Shown piece by piece: positions 33,001 through 45,000 of a DNA stretch of 64,000 bases. A model generated the notes under the pieces. The model did no database searches and had not been told where the DNA came from. It was given only the letters and a program-made list of their open reading frames with translations. How positions within the stretch are numbered: position 1 is the stretch's first letter; each line of letters opens with the position of its first letter. The translations under genes and the position numbers were made by a program. This stretch comes from Argyresthia goedartella (Eukaryota > Arthropoda > Insecta > Lepidoptera > Argyresthiidae), in NCBI GenBank assembly GCA_949825045.1, contig OX463824.1, positions 25,218,501-25,282,500 of the forward strand. The letters run 5' to 3'.

Positions 33001-36000
33001 AGCGAAGCCCCCTTTATCCTTCGTGTTAGGTTGAACATGTAACATCAACAAAAAATACTTAAAACATAAACTTGAGTACACATAAAATATTTAAAACATA
33101 AAGAGTGTTTTTGCTGATCCTTTTTTGCTGTGCAAATCAGTATTTTTGATGTGCGATGAAATACTAGCCAAATATAAATAGTGCATTACCTCTGCGCTCT
33201 GCTTCGGCGCAGGCGGTTGTTCGAACCAGTCCTGTTCCTTCAGGTTCTTCCTGTTCAGCCGACCGAACATCTGGAAGCCGCTGCCCACCAGGTCGCCGCC
33301 GGAGACCAGCGCGAACCACGGCAGCATGTCGCTGCAGCGCATCTCTGTGGTCATGTTGTAGTAGTAGTGGGTTCCTGGGGCGATCAATAAACAAAACTAA
33401 CATAACGTCACGACTTTTCCCATACGGGGCGTAGAGGCACATTGGTGCCTACTTTTGGGCAGTAATTAAAAAAAATGGCGTGACAGGGGGGGGGGCTAGA
33501 GCATTGCCACGACTAAAAATAAACTAGGAGTACAAAACAGTTTCAATGTAGATGGTCTCACCGAGGGGCCATTAGTCGAAATCGAGTAATATTGAGCCAT
33601 TCTCTCCTAAGCTAGATCAGTGCGATTTGATGGAGGATGTCGGGTGTCAGCCTAGTGGCATTTTCTGCTCAGTTTACGCCTGACCTTTGGGGCCTCCAAC
33701 TATAACATATCATTACGTCACTACAACCTGGTAGGGATGTTAGCCAAAGACAAACCAATGCCACATAAACATAACATAAACATTTATATACAGGCACATA
33801 TATTGCTTCGGGCCCCATACAAGGATGCCCTATATCGTGGGAACCAGAAACAGCGACATCACATACATATAAACATCCAAGACCAGTTTTTTTCTGCTTT
33901 TATCTCCAGCCGGGGATTGAACCCGGGACCTCTCGCATGGTAGGCAGAGCCACAACTACCGCACTCTGCTACTACCGCAGCACCACGGTCGGTCACCCAT
34001 CCATTTGCCCTATCTGCCAGATGTTAGACTCACCCATGTTAGGTATGCAGTTCTGTTTCTTGAAAGCTGTGCTGTTCAGCTCGACCTCCGTGCTCGGTAT
34101 GCGCAGGAGCAGGTTGTCGAGTCCCTTCACCCACACGCCGCCATCTTGGAGAGTATCGCCTTGCTCTATCTGGGGACCCGCGCCGGCTTTCAGAGATTCT
34201 GGTAGAGAAACTGGAGTTAACGAACTACGTTTTTATTTTGGTTTAAACAGCATCACCCTGTTTTATTTTCTTCAGCCTTCTGCAATGATTTGGGGGAGGT
34301 CTTTACCTCCTGAAATATTTCAACAGAAGCAGATCTTCTTAGTAATGGATCGAAGTAGTCGACTAATCAGCTCAATGGAATCATAGGCTAATTGTCCTAT
34401 AGTACCTTGGAGATAAAAAGAGGTCCTACTAGGAATACCTAGAAATATCTAACCTTACGATACCATTATTTTTCTCTCAACTTACTCTTACCAGTTGGTA
34501 ATTGTCACAAACCTGCAGACACAAAGTACTGTGTGACGGTCCAGTACTCTCTGGCCGGGTCTCCCTCCTGACCCTGGGCCCTCCACTTCACGAACTTCTT
34601 CTCTGGTCTGATGGCAAGGGATTCAAAGTCGTCTACCGGCAGCTGTGAAAGATATGCATTATGGTTGGCAAATCTGGAGAAACTTTGTTGAAAACAAGTG
34701 ATTTGCAGCATTTATAGACAGGAAAAGCTGAACTTGCCCATTTTGCCAAAATTAAATTAAGAAAGCTCTTTTCCTGTTACAAAAATCGGTAAAATGTGTT
34801 TAGGCGCATAAATTAATTAATGATCAAAACCAATTGGACTAAGCGTTTCTTGCCCAACTCATCAAAAAGGAGTATTGGGGATGGTGTATGTCCCCCAGCG
34901 GAGATAATTTGACGATGACGATGATCATGAATGATCAAAAATATGTACCTGTATGGACAATTGTAGTCATTACATTTGTTCAAATCAAATACAGAGCTCC
35001 TTGCAAAATAAATGCACAGCGCTGTACCAGCCAGATTGGTCTGGCTGGACGCTGGACCCTCCAATGTCAAGTGTTACGCACTCCATGTACCAACACAAAT
35101 TACTTATTCTGCAGAGAAAGGGCTATTCTACGAAGACAAGCAGTGAATTAAAGTTGTTTAAATAACTAGGTAGAGGGAGATCTAAAGAGGCTAAATCCAA
35201 CATACCTAGATCATAAAGTAAATTGGATTTGATCTCTGTGATTGAGTAATGTTGCGCATGCCAGAACTGTTCGGTTGAGGAATCACCATCGCGAAACCTT
35301 GGGGTATCAGGTACCGACGTGCCATCCCCATCCCCCATTATTGCATTATAGTTAATTTATTTATTTAGAAAGAAATAGTCTTAAACAAATTAAATAACAT
35401 GAATTTCTTAAGTGTAGACCAATAGTTCCCTTAACTAACTAAGTAATCTAAAATATACATTATACACTAGAATAAAAATAAAAAACACAATACATTTTAA
35501 CAGCAAAGTGCATTCTTAAATCTTTTTTTATTCAATTCAAGTAGCTACTGAACAAATCAATTTCAACAAGCCCATTGTAGGTAATACAGTTGTATTACCT
35601 ACAATGGGCTTTTAACGGGCTTTATTTACAAATTAAAATTAAATTGGTACTAATAAATACCTACAGCTGTTTTAGTTAATAACGAATTATCAAACGCTGT
35701 CGAGAATTTATTTAATAATAATCTGGTAACACTAGCCTGAAGCGGCTGCAATGCGTTTGTATTCTTTTTCAAACGGTATTATTGGAGCATTTTACAGCTT
35801 TTCTGCATCAAAGAATAAATTCATTTTGAGAATAATTTCTTAAAACGGGCTTTTAAATTTGTGTAACGTCTAATAAAACTATTAGAGACATAACAACTTC
35901 TACTAAGCGCAATCGAGAGAAGGTTTTTATTACGACAGCCGCGTTCCTGCCTACGAGGTACACGAAGAAGAATACAGCGTAGTAATTCCGGGTCATCAAT

Positions 36001-39000
36001 AATATTATTAAGCAGTTTGTGTAAGAATATAATGTCTATACAGTCACGTCTGTTGCATAACTTCATCATTTTGTGACGCTGTAATGAGGTCGGATAATCT
36101 ACTATAAGAATGATATATGCTCGCTCAATATGATTTAAAAAAAAAAGGGTGCCAGACTGTGCTTCCAAATTCAAGGTGACTCCTAACCTAACTGTTATTT
36201 AAGAGCTTATAGGTCAGTCCTTTTTTGAAGGGTACGCTAACACGTAAAATGATACCTAACTGTTTATAAGCTCTTTTTAAGCCAGCTTCTATGTGTGGTA
36301 CAAATGTGAACTGGCGGTCCAGCTGTACACCCAGAGTCTCTGTAACACGCCTCAAAGCCCCATTACATAATTTATATTCAAATTGTATTATAATTTTCTT
36401 CCTGGTGAAAGATATGACATGACATTTATCAGAGTTTAAAAATAGCTTATTTGTGCTGCAGAAATGCAACAGATAGTTTTGAAGAGCTTTACCGTCATTG
36501 TTGTCACGTATTATTCGAAAGATTTTTGTATCATCTGCGTATAGAAGTGAAATGGAGCTTTTGATGGATTTTGGTAAATCATTAACATATAAAACAAATA
36601 GCAACGGTCCCAAATGTGAGCCCTGTGGCACTCCTGAGCTAATGTATTTGTATGAGGAGCAAAGACCACCCAAAAGAACCGCTTGACATCTGTCTTCCAC
36701 ATACGATTTTATCCACCTGAATAAGTCGCCCTGGATACCCAGACTTCAACAATAGTGTTCGATGTCAGATTTTTTCGAACGCCTTGGCAAAATCTTTATA
36801 TACCATGAGAACCTGACAGTTGTCGTTCATGGCATTCAGAGCATATTCTGTAAGCCTGAGAAAATTTGTTTCAACACTCCTAACCCTGTAGAAGCCGTGC
36901 TGACTTGGAGAATTATGGCGAACTACAGCTGCGGATAATTGATTAGCGACTATTTTTTCAAACTGTTTGCTATATTGACACAATTTGGAGATTGGCCGAT
37001 ATTTCTCCACATCTTTACTGACAGTGCCCTTGGGAATAGGTGTGATCCAAGCTCGTTTCCACATTTCAGCAACACACCCAGTTCCAAGCGAGCTCATAAA
37101 AATTAATGTAAGAGGCAACGCTAATGTATCAACACACCGTTTTATAAGAAGTGGGTGTATACCGTCGGGAACGGAGCCCTTATTTGTATCTATTGTCTTT
37201 AAATATTTGAGAACTATATCTTGTGTAATTTCTATAGAACTGGCATCTAGAACCGCATCTATAGGAGGATGCAGCGATTATCTATATTAATAGGATCAGA
37301 GCTGAGTTTTTCAAAAACAGAGTGGAAGTTATTATTAAAAAGATTACAGATCTTCTTAGTCTCAGTTGTGGAGATACCTTTTTAAGACATCAATTTTGGA
37401 AGTCCCTTGTTTGAACGAATAGATTTCAGATATGTCCAGAAAAAATTAGGATGGGTTTTAATTTTTTCTTCTAAATACTTTATGTAATCATTATATCAGG
37501 TTGTCTCCAATTTAACGAATCTTTTTCTTAATAATTTATAACTTTGTAATCTAAGGGATTACCATACCGCTTCCAGAGTCTGTGATATTTAACTCTTTCA
37601 TTTAGCAATTTTCTCAGTGGTCTATTATACCAGACTGAACGCGATGTAAATGTACTTAACCCAGATGTAACTGGATTTTTGAAAATTGGATCGCGATTTT
37701 GAACTTTAACACTTTAAGATAAGGTTCAAATCCTATGAAACAAATTTGATCGTTTTAACGACAGGTAGTAATATCTGGGTTAAGATACGTTGAGGTATGT
37801 ATTTAATTATTAAATTATTTAATACATCGTGAAACTTGTGAACGATATCCTCAGTTCCCAAATTGTAAAAATTGTGAAATTACAAAAATACTCAATGTCT
37901 CTTCACACTCGGCTCGCTGGTTTGACTACTACCTGAGAGACCGCCAGCAGCGCATCAAGTCTGAAGAAGTCACTACGGAATGGTGCAAGCTCTCTACTGG
38001 TGTTCCGCAGGGTGGCATCCTTTCTCCTCTTCTTTTCTCAGTTTTCATCCATTCCATCTCGGATGTATTGTCTTCCTCGTATCATCTCTATGCAGATGAC
38101 CTTCAAATTACCGGCATTTTCCCCTGTGTGATCTGACTTCGACTGTAGAGGCTTTGAATGCTGACCTTGATAACATCAGGAAATGGGCTCTTTCGTATGG
38201 GCTATAAGTCAACCCGGATAAGTCTCAGGCGATGATACTGGGTACACGGCACTTACTTAATTTGTTGCAGCATAGGTCAGTTGCTCACGTGCTTTATGAC
38301 GGTACCATTGTCAAGTACAGCGAGAAAGCCAAAAATCTTGGGGTTGTTTTTGATACTCTTTTATCCTGGTCGCCCCACGTTTGTGAGGTCAGCAGACGAG
38401 TCTTTGCATCCTTTCATTCCCTTCGGCGTTTGCAGTACTTCTTGCCTAGGCAGACTAAAATCATGCTAGTTCAGACCCTTCTTCTGCCTTTAATTGACTA
38501 CGCCGATGTTTGCTGGGCCAGCGCGAACGAAGATCTACTGAACAAACTCGAGCGACTTCAAAATCTCGGGATTCGGTTTATCTTCGGTCTCCGCAAGTAC
38601 GATCACGTGTCCCAATATTGCAGGGAATTAGGCTGGCTCCCGATCCGACTTCGTCGTGATATGCACATTCTCTCCTTCCTCTTAAGTATTTTGAGAAATC
38701 CGCGCTATCCCGCATATCTTCGTGAACATTTTGAGTTTCTTTTCTCTGGGGATAGACTTCGGAGATCTCACACGGTGTCACTTTTGTCAATTCCTCAGCA
38801 CAACACTGTTGCTTACGAGCACTCGTTTAGGTTAAGGGCAATACGTTTGTGGAATGCACTTCCTTGTGCTATTAGGGATTGCACATCCTTGTTCTCTTTT
38901 AAGAAAAAGTTGAAACAGCATCTCCTCTCTTCCGCATAGTGGGTATCTTATAGTATGTATGTGTATCTATGTATTTATTGTATTCTATTTATTTCATAGT

Positions 39001-42000
39001 ATGTGTAGGATGTATTGTGATTTATCTGATAGTATATTGACTTTATTTCTTTCTTTTAAATCTTAATTGTACACTAGGACTACCTCTCTATAAATATTTT
39101 TTCCTTTCCTCACAGGTTAGCTGTAAGAAATTTCTTTTTAGAAATAAGCTCACCTTTGCATATTGTTCGTTGTATTTTTTCCATTGTGTTTTCTGTGCAA
39201 TAAAGAATGATTATTATTATTATTATAAAATAGACTGACTCAATCTATACCTGTTAGCTCGCTATTTAGTAGATCTATTGTAATCAGCTGAATCAAATTT
39301 AAAAACCCTTTCTGGGATACCCCTAATGGGAGGTGTGAATGATATTGAAATTTCCACAAGTAACGCTTTATGGTGTACGTCTTCACCTGTTAAAATGATT
39401 TTTTTATCATGTCATCTAATTAGCTCTGGATCAACTTAGTGGCAGAAATGGGCCAGACTTGGTTTGTATTTCAACATCGGAATGACAGCAGAATATGCTC
39501 ACCCCGGGGCGCTCAAACAAGACAGCAGTTGCGTGCGAGGGGCCATTTCGACAAATTAGATAAGTGCGCGCATTACAGAGCGTTGCATTGACCGTCAGGC
39601 GATCATCTCAAATCAGTGCCACTGAATACTTACAACTGGCTTTTACCCGCGACATGTTACCCGCAGATCATCTGACGCCATACTGTAGATGAACTGACCC
39701 CATTACTTATTTGAGAACAGTTTTGGAGGAACAACTTACCGATTTTACTACTGCTACACTGCAGTTAACACTTTTCTGTAATATTCTGCAATAGCAGTTG
39801 GATATTTAGGGACCCATACAATAAGGGAGCTGTATTTTCCCGATGCTCCGTCACCCTTCAATCTTTGTCTGGCTGGAGAAGACATGTCCATAAACGAAAA
39901 ATACACAGGAATATTCGGAGCTGACTGCCACCTTTAATACTGGAAGAGCACCTTCTTTTCTTTTGTGTCGATGATTCAAGTCGGAACAAGTGGTTAATTG
40001 GCGAATACATTTTGTGAAAATGGCTTACTTTTGTATACCTGCCTCAAATATTCGAGCTCTGTAAGCAACCCTGCAAATAAATCAACTCACCGCCAGCTGT
40101 AGCCCAGCTACGAACCCAGCTGTATACAACGGGCAGACCTGCCTCCCTGGAGGACAGTACATCTTCAGTTCAGGCAGGGGCCCCGAAGGTCGCTCCGTGC
40201 GGGTCCAGCCCTCGTTCTCAGCCTGGCTGAGTGTGCGCGGGATGCTGAAGAAGTACTCATTTTCTTTGAGCGCGTCCGACCAGCCGAACTTAACTGCGGG
40301 GCGAAAGAAGACGACTGAGTTTAGGAATTTCTTTTTTTGCGTGGTGGCTCATATTAGCATCGTTTTAAGAGGGAAGACAGCTTCAAAAAGTACCGACTTC
40401 TTCGTCCACAGCAAAAGTTTGCACCTGGCAACTCTTTGCAGTTCTTCCTCGATCGTCCATTGAGGACATATTCGTTCCATTCAAACTCACTCAAACGCTT
40501 ATGTTTTATTGTAAATAGACAAAAATAACGCAATTTACAAATCAGACACTTATGGAGATAAATAAAAATAAATCAAATATGATCAACTAAACTCATGAGT
40601 AACTGATTATGATTAGAATTTGAAAAAGGAAATTTCCCTTTCAAGTGGTGATTCATGGCTGAATCTCGCACAAGAAAAGGAAACTCCATTAACTCTAGCA
40701 ATACTTCGGAAATACGCCCGTCAGAGAAAATATGACAAAGAATATCTACGGGATGTCATTTTAAAATGTTCGCCATTTGCATTTCAAAATGCCGCAATGT
40801 ACTATCGAACCATCTGAATCATGACCCATCATAAGCTTATTTTGCTAAACTCCTTAAATGCAAGTAGGTTGAAATTCGCTTGAATGTTTATTTCCTTGGT
40901 AACGAACTTGTTATCATTTGATTAGACACTGACATTTTGATAGATCTTACAAGTTTGAAAGTTTCAAACGAATTATCAGGCAAAAGGGTCATGATTCAGT
41001 TGGTTCGATTGTACAATATAAAAATAATCTAATACACAATATCATAATGTAATACCCAAAAACCCGTTATAGGTTTTAAATTTTATTACCATGGCATAAG
41101 GTTCATAACCCCAAAAAAAATTATTATGAATCGAGGGGCTATGTTTATTTATTAAATGTACAATATAATAAACAAAAGCTGTAATGAAAATAACTTATGA
41201 GAAAAAGACTGGGCCAGTTCCCGTCATCGAGCAGCACCCGTTCACGAGTATGATTTGTGCACCAGCACCTTCTATGCACGCTCTGTCTTGCTCACGCGCT
41301 TATGCAACACGTCAGCAGGCAACGAACGGCCGTCCGGCCACCGACTCTTAATTGGAATCGCATATCGAAAGCATATCGATTGCTACGAAGGGCGATATAT
41401 GACGTATTTAACAGACAGTCTCCTATCAAAATTGGCGCCCCCCGCCAAAAAACCAGATGGCATATAGCGCCCTTGGGATCAATACAATGGCGGCTTGCTG
41501 ATTTTCTGTGTAGGTTGCCCAGCTTATTCCTTTTCATTCTGTACGTTGGTACGCTGTGTGTGTGTAGCTCTTACCTCGGAGTCCGTCGTACTTCACGCCT
41601 GGAACAATGATGTTATGTCTTAGCTTGAACAATATTATTAGCTAACCCTGCCAAAACATTCACATATCCACTATTATTTTTCTGAAACACTAGTGGTGAA
41701 ACCTAACCGTTTTTAAAGCTTTTATTTAACTTGCAATGTATTTTGTATGTATGTATGCATTTGTACATATGTATGTTGTATGTTCGAGTCAAATCTTTCG
41801 GGTCAGAATGACCCACTTCCAGATATCGAATTGAGCTGAAATTTTGCACGCATATCCAAATCTGATGACAATACAAAATTTTGATAAGGAACAAATATAA
41901 TAATCACCAAAAAAAAACTTACCCAAAATGGGTAAATGCTACCCAAAATGGGTAAATGATCACCAAAAGTTGCAAAAAATATCAGAGCAAAACACTGCGG

Positions 42001-45000
42001 TAGCTTAGGTGAAGGATAAAGGGGGTGATCGAAGCGAAGCCCCCTTTATCCTTCTTGTTAGGTTTAACATGTAAGAACATACTTAAAAACTAAACTGAAG
42101 TACACAAAACATAAAAAGAAGTTTGGTGATCATTTATCCAAACACAATTTGGTGGTCGTTTACTAATTCTGGTGATCTTTTCGAATTTATTGGTAGTAAA
42201 AAAGGTGCGTTTTTGGTGATCGTGTAACATAAGCCTTTTGATAACATGGAGCTGATCTGATGATGGAGCCAGGAGGTGGCCATGGGATCTCTGTAATAAA
42301 ACTAGGCAACCCTATCAAGTTTGGGCCTGTTTGATTCGTCTTGGCATGTCCTTTGTTCCTAATAATATTCTCATGACATGGAGCTGATCCGATAATCGAG
42401 CCGGGAGGTGGCTATGGGAACTCTGTAATAAAACGACCCAACCATTTCGAATTTGGGCGCCTTTGATTCGTCTTGACATGTCGTTTGTTCCTAATAATAT
42501 TCTCTTGACATGGAGCTGATCTGATGATGGAGCCAGGAGGTGGCCATGGGATCTCTGTAATAAAACTAGGCAACCCTATCGAGTTTGGGCTTGTTTGATT
42601 CGTCTTGGCATGTCCTTTGTTCCTAATAATATTCTCATGACATGGAGCTGATCCGATAATCGAGCCGGGAGGTGGCCATGGGATCTCTATAATAAAACTA
42701 GGCAACCCTATCGAGTTCGGGCACGTTTGATTCGTCTTGACATGTCGTTTATTCCTAATAATATTCTCATGACATGGAGCTGATCTGATAATGGAGCCGG
42801 GAGTTGGCCATTGGATCTCTGTAATAAAACTAGGTAAGCCTATAGAGTTTGGACACGTTTGATTCGTCTTGACATGTCCTTTGGTCCTATATAATATATT
42901 TATGGTGGATGATGGAGCGGGAAAGTAATAGTATTTACTGTCGTAATTCATGGCTCCTAGAAATTCAGAGACGGATATCAGAACACCGGCGGTTTGTGGT
43001 TTTCAAACATTACAGTCAGAGCCTCTTTTAATATCATCCCCAGTTTTAAAAAATGTGTAAAATAGATAGATAACTAACTAACTAACATCTACACAAGTAA
43101 ATCTCGCGGCATTTGATGGGTTTGATTCAGTAAAAAAAAAAAAACGTCTTTTTAAAGCATATAAATAAAAGCTTTTTTTCCCACTTTAAAGATTCTCAAT
43201 TAGTTTTTTTTTGTGTTTGTTACGCGATTTCTTCGTCGATTATGAACTGATTTTGATAACTCTTTTTTTGATCGGTAGGTCATACTTCAGAGATGGTCGC
43301 ACATATATTTTATCAAAATTGAAAATTTGAAAAAATCATGAAATGCAAAAAATATAAACACAGATGTCGTTTTGGTTTGTGGTCCCGTGAAGAAAAACTT
43401 TGACAAGGACTTTTCATGTACATTGTTCAAGTACATAGACTTCAATCTGTTTATAAGTTTTTAACTTGGTCATTATTGTAAATATAATACGGTAATTTAG
43501 AAACACGTAAATGTATTTAAAAGTATTTTAAAGTATTTCAAAATGTTTCAAAGTATTTTAAAGTATTTCAAAGTATTTTAAAGTAATTCAAAGTATTTTA
43601 AGTATTTCAAAGTATTTAAAAGTATTTCAAAGTATTTTAAAGTATTTCAAAGTATTTTAAAGTATTTCAAAGTATTTATTCAATAGTTGTTGAAAGAAAT
43701 TACAATGGTTTCTTGTGGCCCCACACTAGGCAAATTCTGTATGGTGGATATGGCCAAATAATCAACGATAAGCCCATAGCCTGCATTATACTAAACATAT
43801 TGCCTTATATAACAACTGGCTAAGCGTGGGCACAATTGTGCCCCCCCAAATTTTGGGGAATGGCGTGCCCATTATTATGAACAACTTTCCCCTAGAAAAC
43901 AGTGATCGCAAACGAAAAAAACATTTGTGTCTTACTATGGGAGTATTCAGCTGATCGGTTCAATGTACTAAGGTTCCGTAAAACTTTTTTTGCGACCTTA
44001 TGTTCTTTCGGGAAAGTTGTTCTTATTGATGGTTGAATTTAGTTGGTCTACTATCATTACCCAAAGTATGGCCAGCTAATTAAAAGTCACCGGTTTATTG
44101 CCTTTTCATATGCTAGGTGGCAATAACATGGGTAATGAATGTCCGATGTGTAAAGAGGATGAATCTTTTGAAGAACGAAAAGAAGAAAAGTACATAATAC
44201 TCCATATCTGAAAGGTATTGCGACTCGAAATTTGATTGCAATTTAAAATGACAACCATCAAACTAGCGATTAAGTTCATTCAAATCCTTAACCCTTTACT
44301 GCATACTAACCCATATATCGTTTCATAGGTTTTCTTTATTACCAAGCAATAAGGTTGAAAATAGCGATCCATTACGGGTCAGGCCATGCATTAAGGGGTT
44401 AAAAAACAATCTCAATCGCAATGAAAATGTGGTCTGAAGGAGCCTACCCTTCAAAATGTCAATTTTAATTGATGGCAGAGATAGAGATTGAGCTCCGATC
44501 AGTCATGCACGATAAACTACAACAATGATACTAACTGTATTTTATAGGTATTTAATTTATTCCTAGGCATTTTATTTATAGTATTTATTGTGCACTGCCG
44601 ACCCTTTTATGATACCAATTCCTATAATGCCTTGGTTTGCTGGAAGAAATCTCTTTTTAGAGATAAGCTCGCCTTTGTACATGCATTTTCTTTTACTGTA
44701 ACTTTTTTAAAAATTTGTGTGCAATAAAGAATTATGAATTATGAATGATGACAATGGTTTCTTGGTGAAAATTCGACGTGAAATCATCCTGAATACCTTA
44801 CGATTTTCTCGGAATAGGGGCTGTTCATTTATCTTACGTAATAAATGAACAACCCTTAAGTGACAAATCAATTATGGTAATATGATTACGAATTTTTATT
44901 ACATTGATAACATGAATTAGTATCTCTAGAATCTAGATCTATTAGTTTTGATAACCAAGTTATTCATTATAAGCGGACCGTACTAATCAGCAAGATCGTA

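Noticed and set aside
33890..33985. Possible tRNA gene
   Set aside because: A B-box is visible, but stems do not form a full cloverleaf and the sequence continues into a dispersed repeat; it is better called SINE-derived.
36985..37290. 101-residue plus-strand frame
   Set aside because: It is the antisense of the degenerate Jockey-like RT.
40620..40817. 65-residue frame with a protein-like composition
   Set aside because: It overlaps an inverted-repeat arm, has no splice context or homologue that I recognise, and lies in an intron of paralogue B on the other strand.
41255..41610. Two overlapping plus-strand frames around the microexon
   Set aside because: They have no family features; the only supported coding in this stretch is the 24-nt minus-strand exon.
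42412..42951. 179-residue minus-strand frame with repeated TNQTCPNSIGLPSFI text
   Set aside because: It is the translation of the 132-bp tandem array, whose unit length is a multiple of three; there is no gene context.
43512..43678. Regular repeats that might suggest a CRISPR-like array
   Set aside because: The 10-11-bp units have no unique spacers and the genome is eukaryotic; this is a simple tandem repeat.
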